Shown here piece by piece: positions 35,029 through 54,420 of a DNA stretch of 64,000 bases (its first letter is position 1; the number at the start of each line of letters is the position of its first letter). Source of the DNA: Synchiropus splendidus. Its lineage: Eukaryota; Chordata; Actinopteri; Syngnathiformes; Callionymidae. Both the position numbers and the translations under genes were made by a program. Where the stretch lies: positions 27,560,501-27,624,500 of the forward strand of contig NC_071336.1 of NCBI RefSeq assembly GCF_027744825.2, given 5' to 3'. The notes below the pieces were generated by a model that was not told where the DNA came from, searched no databases, and saw nothing but the letters and a program-made list of their open reading frames with translations.

Positions 35029-36153
35029 GTGGTCATGAAGTCCTTTGAGCGCCTGGTTCTCTCTCACCTGAAGTCCATCACTGCTTCTCACCTGGACTCA
35101 TTGCAGTTTGCCTACAGAGCCAACAGATCTGTGGACGATGCAGTGAACCAGGCCCTTCATTTCGTTCTGGAGCATCTGGACTCCCCAGGAACCTATGCCA
35201 GGATCCTGTTTGTGGACTTCAGCTCTGCCTTTAATACAATTCTTCCAACTATGCTTGAAGACAAGCTTCGCCAGCTGGACGTGCCTGACTCCCTCTGCAG
35301 ATGGATTACAGACTTCCTGACCAGCCGAAGTCAGCGTGTGCGGCTGGGGACGACTGTCTCCGACACTCGGACCCTCAACATTGGGTCTCCTCAGGGCTGT
35401 GTTCTCTCTCCATGGCTCTTCTCCCTGTACACTAACTGCTGCACCTCCAGCCACGAGTCCGTGAAGCTGATCAAGTTTGCGGACGACACCACCATCATCG
35501 GGCTCATCTCAGATGGAGATGAGTCGGCTTACAGGAGGGAGGTGGAGCGGCTGGCGTCCTGGTGCAGCAACAACAACCTGGAGCTCAACGCTCAGAAGAC
35601 AGTGGAGATGATCATGGACTTCAGGAGAGTAACAGCTCCTCCGTCCCCTCTCATGTTGGCTGGTTTATCCATTCCTATTGTGGACTCCTTCTGCTTCCTG
35701 GGAACCACCATCACTGAGGACCTCAAATGGGAGCCAACCATCAGGTCCCTCATCAGGAAGGCCCAGCAGAGAATGTTCTTTCTGAGGCAGCTACGAAAAC
35801 TACGACTGCCGACGAAGTTGCTGGTGGAGTTCTACACAGCCATCATCCAGTCCATCCTCACCTCCTCTATCACTGTCTGGTACAACAGCGCCACCTCCAG
35901 GGACAAGAGCAGACTGCAGCGCATCGTACGTTCTGCTGAGAAGGTGATCGGTTGCAGCCTGCCACCTCTTCATGACCTGTATGCCTCTAGGACCCAGAGA
36001 CGTGCAGGTCGGATCAGAGCCGACCCTTCTCACCCTGGACATAGACTGTTTGTTCCTCTTCCCTCTGGCAGGCGGCTACGGTCCATCCAGACCAGAACCT
36101 CCCGTCACAGGAACAGCTTCTTTCCCTCGGCCGTCAGATTGTTAAATTCATGA
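35029..36153 (+). CDS. Reverse transcriptase (C-terminal two thirds) of L2/CR1-clade LINE
   Basis: 374 codons without stop or frameshift. The first residue is a GTG; the first ATG is at 35035, and homology starts upstream at 35014, so this is an internal fragment of ORF2. Reverse transcriptase motifs counted from 35029: ANRSVDDAVNQAL (31-43), motif A FVDFSSAFNT (61-70), motif B GSPQGCVLSPWLFSLY (119-134), motif C FADD (150-153), motif D-like WCSNNNLELNAQKT (178-191), motif E FCFLGTT (221-227). The C-terminal tail has SFFPSAVRLLNS before the stop. The catalytic aspartates are all present. The endonuclease and N-terminal part are missing, so the copy cannot move by itself. The intact frame suggests a fairly recent insertion. 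Confidence 0.92.
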   Translation: MVMKSFERLVLSHLKSITASHLDSLQFAYRANRSVDDAVNQALHFVLEHLDSPGTYARILFVDFSSAFNTILPTMLEDKLRQLDVPDSLCRWITDFLTSRSQRVRLGTTVSDTRTLNIGSPQGCVLSPWLFSLYTNCCTSSHESVKLIKFADDTTIIGLISDGDESAYRREVERLASWCSNNNLELNAQKTVEMIMDFRRVTAPPSPLMLAGLSIPIVDSFCFLGTTITEDLKWEPTIRSLIRKAQQRMFFLRQLRKLRLPTKLLVEFYTAIIQSILTSSITVWYNSATSRDKSRLQRIVRSAEKVIGCSLPPLHDLYASRTQRRAGRIRADPSHPGHRLFVPLPSGRRLRSIQTRTSRHRNSFFPSAVRLLNS

Positions 36154-36267
36154 ACAGCCTTGTTGTAATGTTATTCTATTTATTTTATTTTATTTGTTTT
36201 TTGTTGCACTTTATTCCAAGGCACTTTCCTAGTCAGTGGGCTCCCCACTGACCATGGCAATAAATTT

Positions 36268-36305
36268 GATTCTGATTCTGATTCTGATTCTGATTCTGAT
36301 TCTGA
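36268..36305 (+). repeat. (TGATTC)n LINE tail
   Basis: About six TGATTC units directly after the LINE 3'UTR. On the other strand it gives a Ser-Glu repeat frame that is not a gene. Confidence 0.95.
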
Positions 36306-37168
36306 AATGTGAGAGCCATTCATCACCGCTTTAGAGCCGCACCAGGTGAGGTCACGGTGCGAGGGACTCACGTTTCCAGGGGTCACGGTTTGCAGATTAC
36401 AGCAGTGATGCTACATGACAGCTGATGGATGAAGCATGTTTGTTTTTCAATGCCGACGGCAAAAAGAATATTTGTCATCCTGCTCACCAAAGGGGAGGAA
36501 AACGGATTTGACAAACGATGTTATGAGTGAAACATCTCAACTTTCATCGATCCAGCTGGGTGCAAATACCCATTCATCAGTGATAATGAAACTTGGGGCT
36601 TTGCTCATTTACCTTTCTTCCTGTTGCTTTAAATGTTGAGATTTAAAAAGCCATGTTTCTAGGGGACATTTTACTCCTTGCTTGGTGTGGTGCTGCCTTC
36701 TCAGATCACACTTCATTGGCTACAAAAGGTCTGAGCCTCCACTCCTGGGACAGGCACTCGAGTATCTTCAGGTGAGGATGGAGTGTGAGGATGAAAGTGC
36801 TGTATCTTGTGGTCAAATGAAGGAACAGCTAAACCAAGATGCAAAGTGTTCAGTTTAATGTTCCACCTGTGTTCATGAGCTCTTTTGGTGGTGACTGAAG
36901 ACCAACATCCTAGCAGAGAAAAGGACTTTTTCTTAGTAGAGTGGCTCAGAGAAGAGGCCACCATCTCCTAATCCATCTTTATTTTTCTGCCAGATGGCCT
37001 AAGGAAGAAGCTCTGCTTCAGTCTTTGTCCTGGCTGGTTGGATCTGTGCAGAAAAAGCTTTGAGTCGATGGAAGTCATTTGAAGATGTCATTAGGTCGTA
37101 CCTTCCTTTGACTATTTCCAGGGCAGTGGGTTTGCTGGAGATGATGGAGGGATGCAGGGATGATGCGA

Positions 37169-37169
<1 letters not shown>
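36306..37169. other. Intergenic DNA, no gene seen
   Basis: Nothing recognised apart from short chance frames. Confidence 0.4.

Positions 37170-37242
<73 letters not shown>
37170..37242. repeat. (AAT)n microsatellite
   Basis: About 24 AAT units with one AAC interruption. It produces poly-Asn and poly-Ile/Leu/Tyr frames on the two strands. Confidence 0.95.
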
Positions 37243-37243
<1 letters not shown>

Positions 37244-40200
37244 GGAATGAATAAAAATAAACAATAATAATACAAGTAACAAATAAATATACGCTATGAT
37301 TAAGATGGTATTGAAGGACCGTTTTATCACCCGTTTAGAGGAAATCAGAGTTCAGTAAAAGAAGACACAGGACTGTGTGAGCACTAAGTTACAATCTAGC
37401 CAAGCTTATGACATATTCAAGGGCTTTAACAGGGCTAAAACCTGTGATCCTGATTCAATCTCATAGTGTTGCTTCAATTCTCTGGCACTGAAAAACTGAA
37501 TGTTGTCACTGCCTTCCTAGTTCTTCCACTGTCTGCTACAAGCTACGTTTATATACCTATAGGCTATAAATACTGTTCTGAGATCTAAGTTTTTGCTCTT
37601 CTCCTTATATATCCAATGAATGAGTCCAAAAAGATGCAGGCCAGCAGCATGTTTAGATGACTTAGTTTAAAGAAATATGCAGGACAGGATTCCAACTGAC
37701 AAGTTATTTAAAAATATATGTAGCTTTTTAGTTCAGAGGAAATTAATTGTTGTTGATGCTGTGGGAAATATAGCATTGGTCACTGTTAAACCTAAAATAA
37801 TGACATGTTTATGGTAATGTGATATTGTACCATTGGATCAGACTTTCTGTATCAGCCCTTGTTAGGACAACTTCAACAGCACCTTTAACACTTTAAATAA
37901 AGGCACCATCTGCTTGAAGCATCTACTTCTGATGCAGCAGATATCAAATGAAATATTTACATGTACAGTAACCCATTTTTTTGTAGACACATGCATCATC
38001 GATACACATAGAACGCTGTGGTTCACTTTGATCTATTGATTTGGATGATTAAAGACCCACATTGAACGCTTATCTAATTGCTGGCGATAAAACAAATGAG
38101 CACAGCCTGATGACATTTCAGTGCTCACACGAAGCACAAACAGAAGCTCCTTGAACAGCCAAGAATAAATGCAGCAGTTTCCCTGAGCACCTCCAGAGTT
38201 GGGATTCAATTTCATATCAGGTTTGGCTGTGTTTTACAGTTTGATTTATTAAAGCTATAAAGAAACAATTTAAAATTTACATTTAAATGATTTCTATTGG
38301 AAAGAAAAACACTCCTGCGGTGCACTTTTATTTGCTCTTGTGACTTACAATGACATTGGCCAAGAACTTTCTTTAAAGCCCAACACACCAGCGTTTTGTA
38401 AAGCCTCCTTTCTTTAACCTCGACTTAGCAAGTGGATCTAAATAGAAATGACAGACACGTACTCTCTGTTCAACTCCAACTTGACGTGGCATGCACATGT
38501 TTGCTGTTTTGTGATGATCTATTTACTGATGGACTTGAATTTGTCTTCTCAGCAGTGAAATAGCATAACCACAGTAACTGCTAGAACCATTTGTTGTCTA
38601 TAGGGCTACACCATTATGGCAAAGAATTGAGTCCATTATTTTGATCAATATAATGAAAACATTACCATAATAATTCACAGTTATTCATGTTGTTGGGAAA
38701 ATGTTTTTATCTAACTGTTTTTAATGTTTTCTATGTTTATGAAAAGAACAATCCGTACTATATTAATCTTTGAATATAAATACAAGGTAATTATTAGAAG
38801 GAAAATTTCCTGCGATCAGCTGGTGACCTGTCCTCTTGCCCCTGAACTCCGACACCTATGAATGAATAAAGGAGTGAATAAATAAATAAATAAAGTAAAC
38901 CATTCAAGTGCTACTCAATGGAAACCATTGCAGAATATAAGAACTGCTGTAGTGTCCCTACATTTGCTCCATCATGTTGCTCAAACATGACCATTTAGCT
39001 TGTGAATTATCGAGCGTAAACATGGCTGTCAAACAGACTTTGAACTCTTATTATATTTTCCTGCAGTTGGCGCCCATTGAAACAGCTGACTACTGACATG
39101 TTCACATCTGCCACACATTTCTCAGACTGGCGGCGCGTCATGTGTAAGTGATTGACAGGTCTCAGTCTGACATTGTAGTACTGTTTATGACACATCAATG
39201 AACTGAGATTTACTTGTACTGTCTCTAGATCAGGCGGCAAAAATGTGAGCAGCACTGTTGTGGTGAAATAGATGCACCTTGCCCGCTCCCTGCTGCGGAG
39301 CCATGTCAAGTAAAGAGACGCCCCTCCGACTGGGGTGACATGATAATTGTCCACCGCGGCTGACACTTGTGTGCGGTCGTTTAGCATTAGATGGTAATTT
39401 TCACCCGCTTATCACGGCGGTGACTCGCACAAAACAGATGAATTAGAAGCTCCGGAAGACACACGTAGCATGAGATTGTGCTTATTAGTGAAGTGAGCGT
39501 TTTGAAAAGATAAATTCCCGATTGTGTCCCCGCACAGTTGCTTGTGGCTATTTCTCCCAAAACCACATATTGCCATCCGGTTTTTCAGTAAGTTGTGGAA
39601 CAAATAAAGAAGAGGTCGCGTTTTGGTTTCATAATGAAACCATAATGGGTGTTTTGTGTTGCTTTTCATTTCTTATTCAGAGTTTTTTTGTGTTCAGTTA
39701 TGTCTGGACCACTTTTACCTTGACTTTGATTTTACTTTTTGCATTATTTAGTCCTCTCCCGTGATGCCATTACTATTTTGATCATTTTATCTTTTGCTGT
39801 CTTCTCAATGGTTTCTCTAATCTCAGCCATGCAGATGGTATCGAACTCGCCATCTTATTTATTTAGTCCAAAGGTCAGTAAAAGTTTCTGCTTGTCTGAC
39901 TCTCACCTCCCAATGGGTGGCAGCGTAAGAAGACCTCGCTCCAAACTCGACCTCCCAGACTCATCCTGATGCAGCGCCACATCCATTTCAATGGGCCATC
40001 AGTACCTTTCCTTACGACCAGAAAGTGCTTCAGTCTTACACCCCAGCCCGACCGCTGCATGTGTCATCAACTCTTGCTAATGGTGGATGAAGTGCCCAAC
40101 CTCTCCCTAACTCAATGTGCCTCCTATATGAAGAGTGACTTGAGCTTTCACCTTGCACTTTTCTTACTCTCAGTTGTGCCTTTTGAACATTACCATTGGG

Positions 40201-40390
40201 TTGCAATTGTTAAGAACATTTAAATATATAAATGTGCTGTCAAGTTATTCACAACAACAAGCAGATTAAGGTTACAAATGGATTTGTATGAAAGGGCCCA
40301 TTTCATTTCATGAAGGAAACTTTCCAACAGAGTCACATTTGTTTCATCCTGGTTCATAAGCCTGGAGGGAAATCTAATTAAAATAACTGA
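37243..40390. other. Intergenic DNA, no gene seen
   Basis: At about 38815-38895 CTGCGATCAGCTGGTGACCT followed by (AATA)n looks like the tail of an old fish retroposon. The rest is featureless. Confidence 0.35.
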
Positions 40391-40985
40391 AAAATAAAAT
40401 TATTTCTGGACTATAAGCCGCTATTTTTTTCTCGCAGTTTTAAACCTGTGGCGTATACAACAACAACAACGGCTTATATATTTATTTTTACAGGCTAAAG
40501 AGCGTCATTCTCCCAAAATATTGAGCCTTGTCACATCAAACCGCTGAAATCACAGGCGTTTTATTGACTTTAAAGTGCTCAAAACGTGCTGTTTTCGCCC
40601 ACATGTTCTCAGCTCCGCCAACACAGCCGATCTCCTGGAGGACTGGAGATGAGAAGCAGCAGCTGAGACCAGCTGTGGAGTTGCAACTTCAGACACGCGG
40701 GTGAAAACAGCACATTTTTAACGCTTTTGTGTAAATAAAAGATTTGAGGAGTTCATGATACAAGTTCAGAACATTGCCTGGTTTGTGTCATGAGTCAGTC
40801 TTGATGCTGGACGCTGTTTTCAAAACTAGTTTAGATCCTCAACCATTTCTAGGCTGGGTGCACCACCACTGACCTTTCTACGACACAGACAGCAGCACTG
40901 CAGCCGTGGCTTATAGACCGCTGTGGCTTGTATGGATGAACAAGATCTATTTCCGGTGTGATCTATAGTGTGGAATTTACGGTAA
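40391..40985. mobile_element. Repeat E, copy 1: non-autonomous DNA-transposon-like element
   Basis: The left end TTATTTCTGGACTATAAGCC and the right end TGATCTATAGTGTGGAATTT, then ACGGTAA, are imperfect inverted repeats of a TTACCGTAAATTCC-like terminus. The interior contains GTGCTGTTTTCGCCCACATG, shared with 51645. No transposase frame is seen. Confidence 0.6.
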
Positions 40986-43679
40986 TTCATTATTTTATAT
41001 GGATTAGCTTCCCTGGGGGCTAAGTCAAGAGCACAGACCATCAGAGAAGAGCATTGTTCTTCGTGTCCGTCAAGGTGCCCTCTCCTTCTCAGGTTGGGCT
41101 TGGCTCTGATGATCCTGTGGTTAGAGACACGTCCTGACATAAACACGAGTAAATTTCTTGCATCAGCAAACAGTTCATGGAAAGTAAAGTTGGAGTTGGT
41201 TTGAACTCCTGCTGCTCTGAGTTCTCTGCAGCCGAGCAACTTCTCTGTAAACAGTTTGTTTGCTCTCTGTTTACATCGAAAAGCTTTTGAACGGATTCCC
41301 AATCTGAGCACCTCGGTTCGAGAGGTGTCAGGCAAACAACACATTTTCACCTGATTTTCACCCTTCCTCTTGCTGGTGTCACTTAAAAGGAATGCAAATG
41401 AATTCTGAAAGAATCAATTTGGCTGTAAACGCGGCCGCCTGTAGCCACAGATGACCTGCTCTAACATCTCGTATAAGAAAGAGCAGGCGGGAGTGTGGAT
41501 CCAGAGACAGTCTCTGAGTTGAGATAAAGACGCGTGTGGTCAAACAAGCGGACATTGATCTGATGCTTGTGTTTGTACTCAGCCTTCCATCCACACGGGC
41601 ACGTGCTGTGGAACGTAAGCAGTCGCAGCCAGCAGATCAATGGCAAACCTCTTTCCCTGCTCGAGCCGTGTTTGTTGTAATAGGCACTTCAGTGAGTGGG
41701 CATGTAGTACTGGTGCATATGACCAGAAGTGAAGCAACATTCAGACGTTTTATTTCATTTTCAATCAGTGCTGAGGACTTTACAATATTCAAATTTCCCT
41801 TCCCGTTACTAAGGAGTTGCATTTTGACGCATTGAGGCCCCTTTACGCACAAAATTGTACCTGTCCTTTTCAAACAACGTTAGCGTCACTGATCACATAC
41901 TTCCATACTTCCTTTACGTTGGTATTGCTGTTCACCGATATATCGATCAGGGGTTGGGCAGCGCAGACTCGAAAGTTTATGGCAACTCTGAAACAAACAT
42001 GGCAACTGTGGAAGAAGTATTGATAAACCACCTCTGGCACAAAAGCTGAAACGGAGGCAGCATTGTAGCAGGTGGTGATCCGTGAGGCCGTTGTATATTG
42101 CGACTGGAGGACGGAGAATTCACGCCATTTTTATGTCTTGTTATGTCTTTGAGTCATAGCAACACGGCCCCCACTGTTTCCAGTTGTACTGCTCCATTTG
42201 GCCCACATCTGTAATTTCAAAGAGATGGGATGGAGTTAATATGAGTCTCAAAAGAGATGCATTTGAATCAGTGAATCCATACATCCATACTTGTTAATAT
42301 TGGGACAAAAGTTTCCTGATACTGCAATGTATATCCGCAGTTCTCTTCCAGGATCAATCAGAAATGAAAACTTTCACGTACTGTTGCCTACGACTCCCGG
42401 AACGCTTTGTTTAATCAGCCTGTGTCTCCAAACAAAGCTCCAGACCACATTTTGTGATTTGCTTTGTTTGCTTATTTGCTTATTAGTCCCCTAATTATAT
42501 TTCCAAAAAGTGGAAAGAGATTTAATTGGGTTCCAATTTGAACTAATGGAAGACAATCACACAGTTGAAGACATTACAGGACAGACAAGGTCAGACGCAC
42601 ACAGACAGACACGGCACACGCTTAATAGTATCTCAGGATGTAGGTTTGTCATTCCACTTTTGACTTCCTGTAAACAAAACACTGTCTAAAACATTTGTTT
42701 TTTTCTGTTGTTTGGGACCCCAAACGTGTTGCAGGTCTATCCAACTATTTAGTCGCCATTTCACCTCTGTTTGTTTGTGGGAGGAAACCCGAGTGCCTGC
42801 ATAAAACTTGGAGAAGAATGGGAGAAGCAGGTTCACGCCTGACCATTTATTGTGTCATTCACATGATATGGCATTGTTGGCTGTGGTGAGTGTGCTGTGT
42901 CGTGTGTACCCAGATTGCATCAGGAGCTTAGAGAAATGGATAGATGTAGATGATGGTGACTGACTGAGACGGCTCAAGTGAAATGAAAGCATAGTGGGAT
43001 GGCCACCGTATAACTGTAAATGAATTCCTGTAGATAACAGCTGAGCTTAACCTGGAAAACATATTTAAAGTTACAGATACCAGTGATATATTTACAATTT
43101 TGTTTGGCATTTTACGTGATCATAGATAGTCACCACACCCAGCCCTGGACAGGTGTCAGTGGCAACCAAGCTCAATATGGTTTTCATTAATGTAGCATGC
43201 ATTTTTTACAATGCTAACGTCACCAAAACGTATGCAAACATACATATTTTTTGTGGTGACTTGGACACTACGATTGGTTGACATGCTTACCATAGGGCTA
43301 ACCTGTTGTTCCAGTCCTGCTGTGCATGTCAGGAGACCTCAAGAGAAGAACATATTGATCCGCCAGGCTCTAATTTCTGACTTGACTGGCAACATGAGGG
43401 TGAAGCACATGTATGGCGATGAGTTGTTGTTTTGTGAACATAATATGTGCTGGCTGTCTTTCAGTGAGTCTGTTCTGCTACTTGTTGTTTAATTTGTAAT
43501 GCAGATAAATAACCATATCAAGGCCTATTATTTGCATGGATTTAATTGTATGCTGAAGGTAGAATAAAATGAGCCCTGGAATGCAGCAAAAACCTCACTA
43601 GAACTTTGCCTCTGGCGCCCCCTTGGTCAATCGACTTTTAAACTCCTAATTAGTGACGGACACAAGGACAAGAAGCAGA
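40986..43679. other. Intergenic DNA, no gene seen
   Basis: A 174-codon minus-strand frame (41350-40826) overlaps repeat E and has no recognisable domain. TTTGTGGGAGGAAACCCGAG at about 42771 is the antisense of the same fish repeat noted at 3690. Confidence 0.35.
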
Positions 43680-43850
43680 AACAGCAGAGTCAGAGGATGC
43701 TCAGGTTTCCATTGGCAACGACTGGGAAGGACAAGATTAGAAATGAGTGTCAGAGGGACAGGTCATGTAGAAGTTTGAGGACAAAGTTAGTGAGGCTGCA
43801 CAGAGAGAAATGGATGGAGAGAGAAGATAGGCAGCCAGGTTTATGGGTGA
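43680..43850 (+). mobile_element. RTE-like LINE relic
   Basis: Translation gives MLRFPLATTGKDKIRNECQR, then DRSC..LRTKLVRLHREK. This corresponds to the MLRF.LG.T..DKIRNE..RG segment of the same LINE region as the 17.6 kb relic. It is short and degraded. Confidence 0.5.
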
Positions 43851-43963
43851 GGTAAAGACATGAGACTAGAGAGGTTCAGGTGACACCCTCTTGAGAAATG
43901 CTGAAAGAACGGTGTAAATGAAAAAGTACAATATATGATTGACATGAAAATGTACAGATTTTC

Positions 43964-44397
43964 TTTATTGGTTTCTTTTTTTCGATATATATAAAAAAAT
44001 ACAAATCTGATTTTGTTTTGGGAACAGAATAATGGACTTTCACGAACACACATTAAAAATCTATTACACCAGTGCGGCATGGTGACAAATGCGCAAAAAA
44101 TATCTAGTATTTCGCATTTCGTATTTTAAAGTCGACATGGGTGCAAACACGACGCAAAACAGATTTGCAGCAAAAATACAGACAGTTAGACGAGTCACCG
44201 CGGACAAAGGAACATTCATGCAGAAGCAATCAAGAGTGTTCGGCTGGTACCGCTGACACGAGCCGCATGAGGCAAACCTGTCTGATCGGTGTCCACTGGA
44301 GTCCATGCTCTTTTCAGTCACTGATCCGCAATAAAAGGTTTTCAGAAAAGCGCCCATACTTGAGCAAACTTGATGTCCAGGGATCACCAAGTGATGT
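43964..44397 (-). other. olfm3: Putative 3'UTR of olfm3
   Basis: Downstream of the stop codon. AATAAA (read on the minus strand) at 43969-43964 is the nearest good polyadenylation signal, implying a 3'UTR of about 430 nt. Confidence 0.45.
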
Positions 44398-51599
<7,202 letters not shown>

Positions 51600-51912
51600 G
51601 CATGAGTCAGGAAAGTTGGATAGGCAGGCAAAAGCCCTCAAAAGGCGCTGTTTTCGCCCACGTGCCCAAAGTTCCGTCGGTCTCAGCAGCTGCTTCTCGT
51701 TTCCAGACCTCCAGGAGATCGACTCTGTAGACGGAGCAGTGGACACATGGGTGAAAACACCGCAGTTTCAGTGCTTTAAGGGTAAATAAAAAGGCCCTGA
51801 TTTAATCTGATTTCACCCTGTAAAATTCCATATATTAGCCGCGGCGTTGTATAAGCTGCAGGGATCAGAACGCAAGAAAAAAGTAGTGGCTTATAGTCCG
51901 TACATAACGGTA
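51600..51912. mobile_element. Repeat E, copy 2 (partial)
   Basis: GGCGCTGTTTTCGCCCACGT matches the interior of copy 1. The right end GTGGCTTATAGTCCGTACAT, then AACGGTA, is the inverted ACCGTTA..GGACTATAAGCC terminus. Confidence 0.6.
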
Positions 51913-53129
51913 CTTATTTTCTATTTATTTATTTTTTGATAGGCCTACTGTAATGTTTCCTATCCATTCTATTTGGGTGCATATTTCTGGGTCTGTTTTG
52001 TACATTCCCCACAATCTACTACAAGTACACTGTGAAAACCTCCCACTCCCAAAGTACTTGAAGACTCCAGTAACTCGGTATACTTTCCCTTCACAACATC
52101 ATATTTCACTGCTTAACATCTTGGAAAACAAGAGAATTACTGCAGTAACTTCTCTTTTGGTGAGTCACAGTTCATGTTTAGTCAACGTTTTGTCCTTTCC
52201 TGTAACTTGCCGTTTGTTGAACCTGCTCTAACACAAATATTTATCTCTTATTTGTAGCACTCACATCGCTTGAAGCAAATAAACACTGCCAGCAAATCAT
52301 TATCAAATTAGAAACTCCTTTATTTTCAGACATTCTGAATGTTTTCAACGCGGGCAGTTAATCGTGACCCGGTTCCGACCGGTCTCACCTTGTGTGGTTT
52401 ATGAGCAGCGCAGCGTTTCACTCCTGAAACTTGCAATATTTCTCATCACTCACAGCAAAGTAGAGGGAGAGAGGGCTCCAAGGCTACAGTGGTTTTACAG
52501 AGTGCCACGCCAAAGCCATGCCATTAATCTTCCTCACAAAACGGCATCCTGCAGCTCAAAGCTGTCCCCAGCTTCGCGGCAGAGTTCCACTCACTGCGCC
52601 GACATCACACACAAACAAAGAAAACACACTGCAGGTTTTTGAGCATGCACCACACACTTTGCCTCCACAGTAGTGCCACCCCTTTTTTCCTCTTGTACTC
52701 ACACTGGCTACCAGTTCTTCAGACCAGCAGCTTCAGAGATGAACACCATTTACACAATTCCATCAGAGTGAGTTAATTTAGCGCTGAAATAACGTATATT
52801 TGCTCATGAACATACTACGACAACACAAGTCTTCATTTAAATAAACTTGAATCACCATGGTTTGATTCCATTATGTTAATAGTTTGGCATCTCTGGAGCG
52901 CCTGTCAAACCAAAGGCAAGTGGGCTGGATGTGGCCCCGGCCCCGACAGCCGTCCAATCCGCACCTGACCTATGCAATAGGAGTGAGCTTCAAGGACAAA
53001 ATCACAGGGACAAGCAGCAAAATCTTATCATGACAAAATAGCACACAGCACATCCATCACTTGTTTTAGCATTTTCATTCATGTGTCTTCCTCCACTTCA
53101 ACCTGTACCGAGCATCAACCATCATGCCC
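51913..53129. other. olfm3 upstream/intron 1, no gene seen
   Basis: Ordinary AT-rich sequence. No acceptor/donor pair flanks a plausible coding frame. Confidence 0.35.
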
Positions 53130-53640
53130 CATCCAGGAGCCTCATGAGGTATCACCAACAGTCCTCGTCCATTGTTGGTGTCTGACCTCCGTATCTTGGT
53201 CTCCAAACTTCTCCACTTGAGCTGCCTCGCTAATAGACTCATTTCTTAGTTTCATCTCCCCCACTTCTGGCTTCCTGTCTGATTTTCTTGCCTAAACCAC
53301 TCATCACTGCAGCTCTCACTGCTGTCTTATGACGCTTCTTTTTCACTCTTGCTACTCCTCTTCACCCACCTCCATCTCTGTCCATTACTCTGGATGACAG
53401 ACTCTAAACAAATGAGCCGTTTCCACCTTCTTTTCTTCACTGTTCCTCCTACCTGCCTCACTTTTTACACACATGCACTTTATTTAGCTTCTACTTGCCT
53501 TCATTCACCTTCTCTCCACCTCATCCTTATTCGCATTTTAAATGACCATATAATCTGCAAACATCATGGTCGACATAGGCTCCTCCCTAATCTTGTCTGT
53601 CCATCAGCATGGCAAATATATTTTCTATATTGGCCATTTT
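53130..53640 (-). mobile_element. RTE-like LINE relic (RT domain)
   Basis: On the minus strand, near 53575-53545, the codons read MMFADYMV, a decayed version of the MMFADDIV reverse transcriptase motif C. Downstream are degenerate matches to the region between the RT core and the C-terminus seen at 17.6 kb. The long plus-strand frame here (53349-53810) is only its antisense. Confidence 0.6.
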
Positions 53641-53849
53641 TTCTTTTAAATTATGGTTTGCCAGGTTCCGCCATCAACAACACTGCAAACACTGAAAGCT
53701 TGATACATAGCTCCAATACAAATGTGCATGTTGTTCCCCCGCTGTTAGAAATCAAACTAATCGCCAAACACTGGGGTCAAACAACAATTTCTCATTTAAG
53801 TCCAGTGTAATAAGTCTCGACAGTCGGGATCCGACGCATTTTTCAGGAA

Positions 53850-54420
53850 TCTGTTAGTGCACATCAATCATACGGAGCACGATTTATCCGTGTGCAGTTA
53901 GCCAGAAACAATGGATAATAATAAATGACCTCTTTGGATCCTCATTATGTCTGGAAATTTAAGACGCGGCTCGATTAAAGTCTGATTTAGCTCCTTAACT
54001 GCGCATCCATCATAAAAGACTTTTACGATCTGTGCGTAATTGAGTGTCGTTGGGCCGACAACAAAGATATTCAGCAGAAAAGCGAATTGAAATGACACGT
54101 TTTGAATAGAATTCGGCTCCAAACCGACCACACACCTGGCTATCACCGATCACATCTATGAAACCTCACTATTCCACTCCAAGCTCATTTGAAATAAACC
54201 AGACACGACCCTGCTTCTCTGTAATCACGCCGTCGAATCAGTCGCGGTGAGGAGTCGGTTCCTAGCGCAGATTCATAGACTTTGATCTCGCCACGTGTCA
54301 CTGAGTTCACGCGGGGCTAATTGAGGCTAACTGTTGATTTCAGCTTGACACATTTCAGAAGCTTTTCTTTTCATGAATCCAGTGAGGATAATTAATTCTT
54401 CAAAAGATGTGACAGGGAAA
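53850..54420. promoter_or_regulatory. Candidate conserved non-coding element
   Basis: Unique, repeat-free block with dense TAAT/AATTA and CpG-containing strings (CGCGGCTCGATTAAAGTCTG, GCGTAATTGAGTGTCG, GGGGCTAATTGAGGCTAACT). A position inside or upstream of a neural gene makes an enhancer plausible, but that is inference. Confidence 0.28.

Larger units (their letters stand above)
35014..36305 (+). mobile_element. L2/CR1-clade LINE, 5'-truncated
   Basis: Similarity to LINE reverse transcriptase begins abruptly at 35014 (PFVTSVVMKSFERLVL) right after a stop codon, which marks the 5' truncation. The element ends with a 3'UTR holding AATAAA at about 36258 and a (TGATTC)n tail at 36268-36305. That tail type is typical of L2/CR1 retroposons in fish. 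No target-site duplication is obvious. Confidence 0.9.

Noticed and set aside
35098..35454. 118-codon minus-strand frame
   Set aside because: Antisense shadow of the LINE reverse transcriptase.
36180..36386. Ser-Glu repeat frame on the minus strand
   Set aside because: Product of the (TGATTC)n LINE tail.
37060..37330. Poly-Asn, poly-Ile/Leu and poly-Tyr frames
   Set aside because: Products of the (AAT)n microsatellite.
40826..41350. 174-codon minus-strand frame
   Set aside because: It overlaps the end of repeat E and has no recognisable domain; the cysteine-rich end is translated repeat.
53349..53810. 153-codon plus-strand frame
   Set aside because: Mostly antisense of a decayed RTE-like reverse transcriptase; the real relic is on the minus strand.
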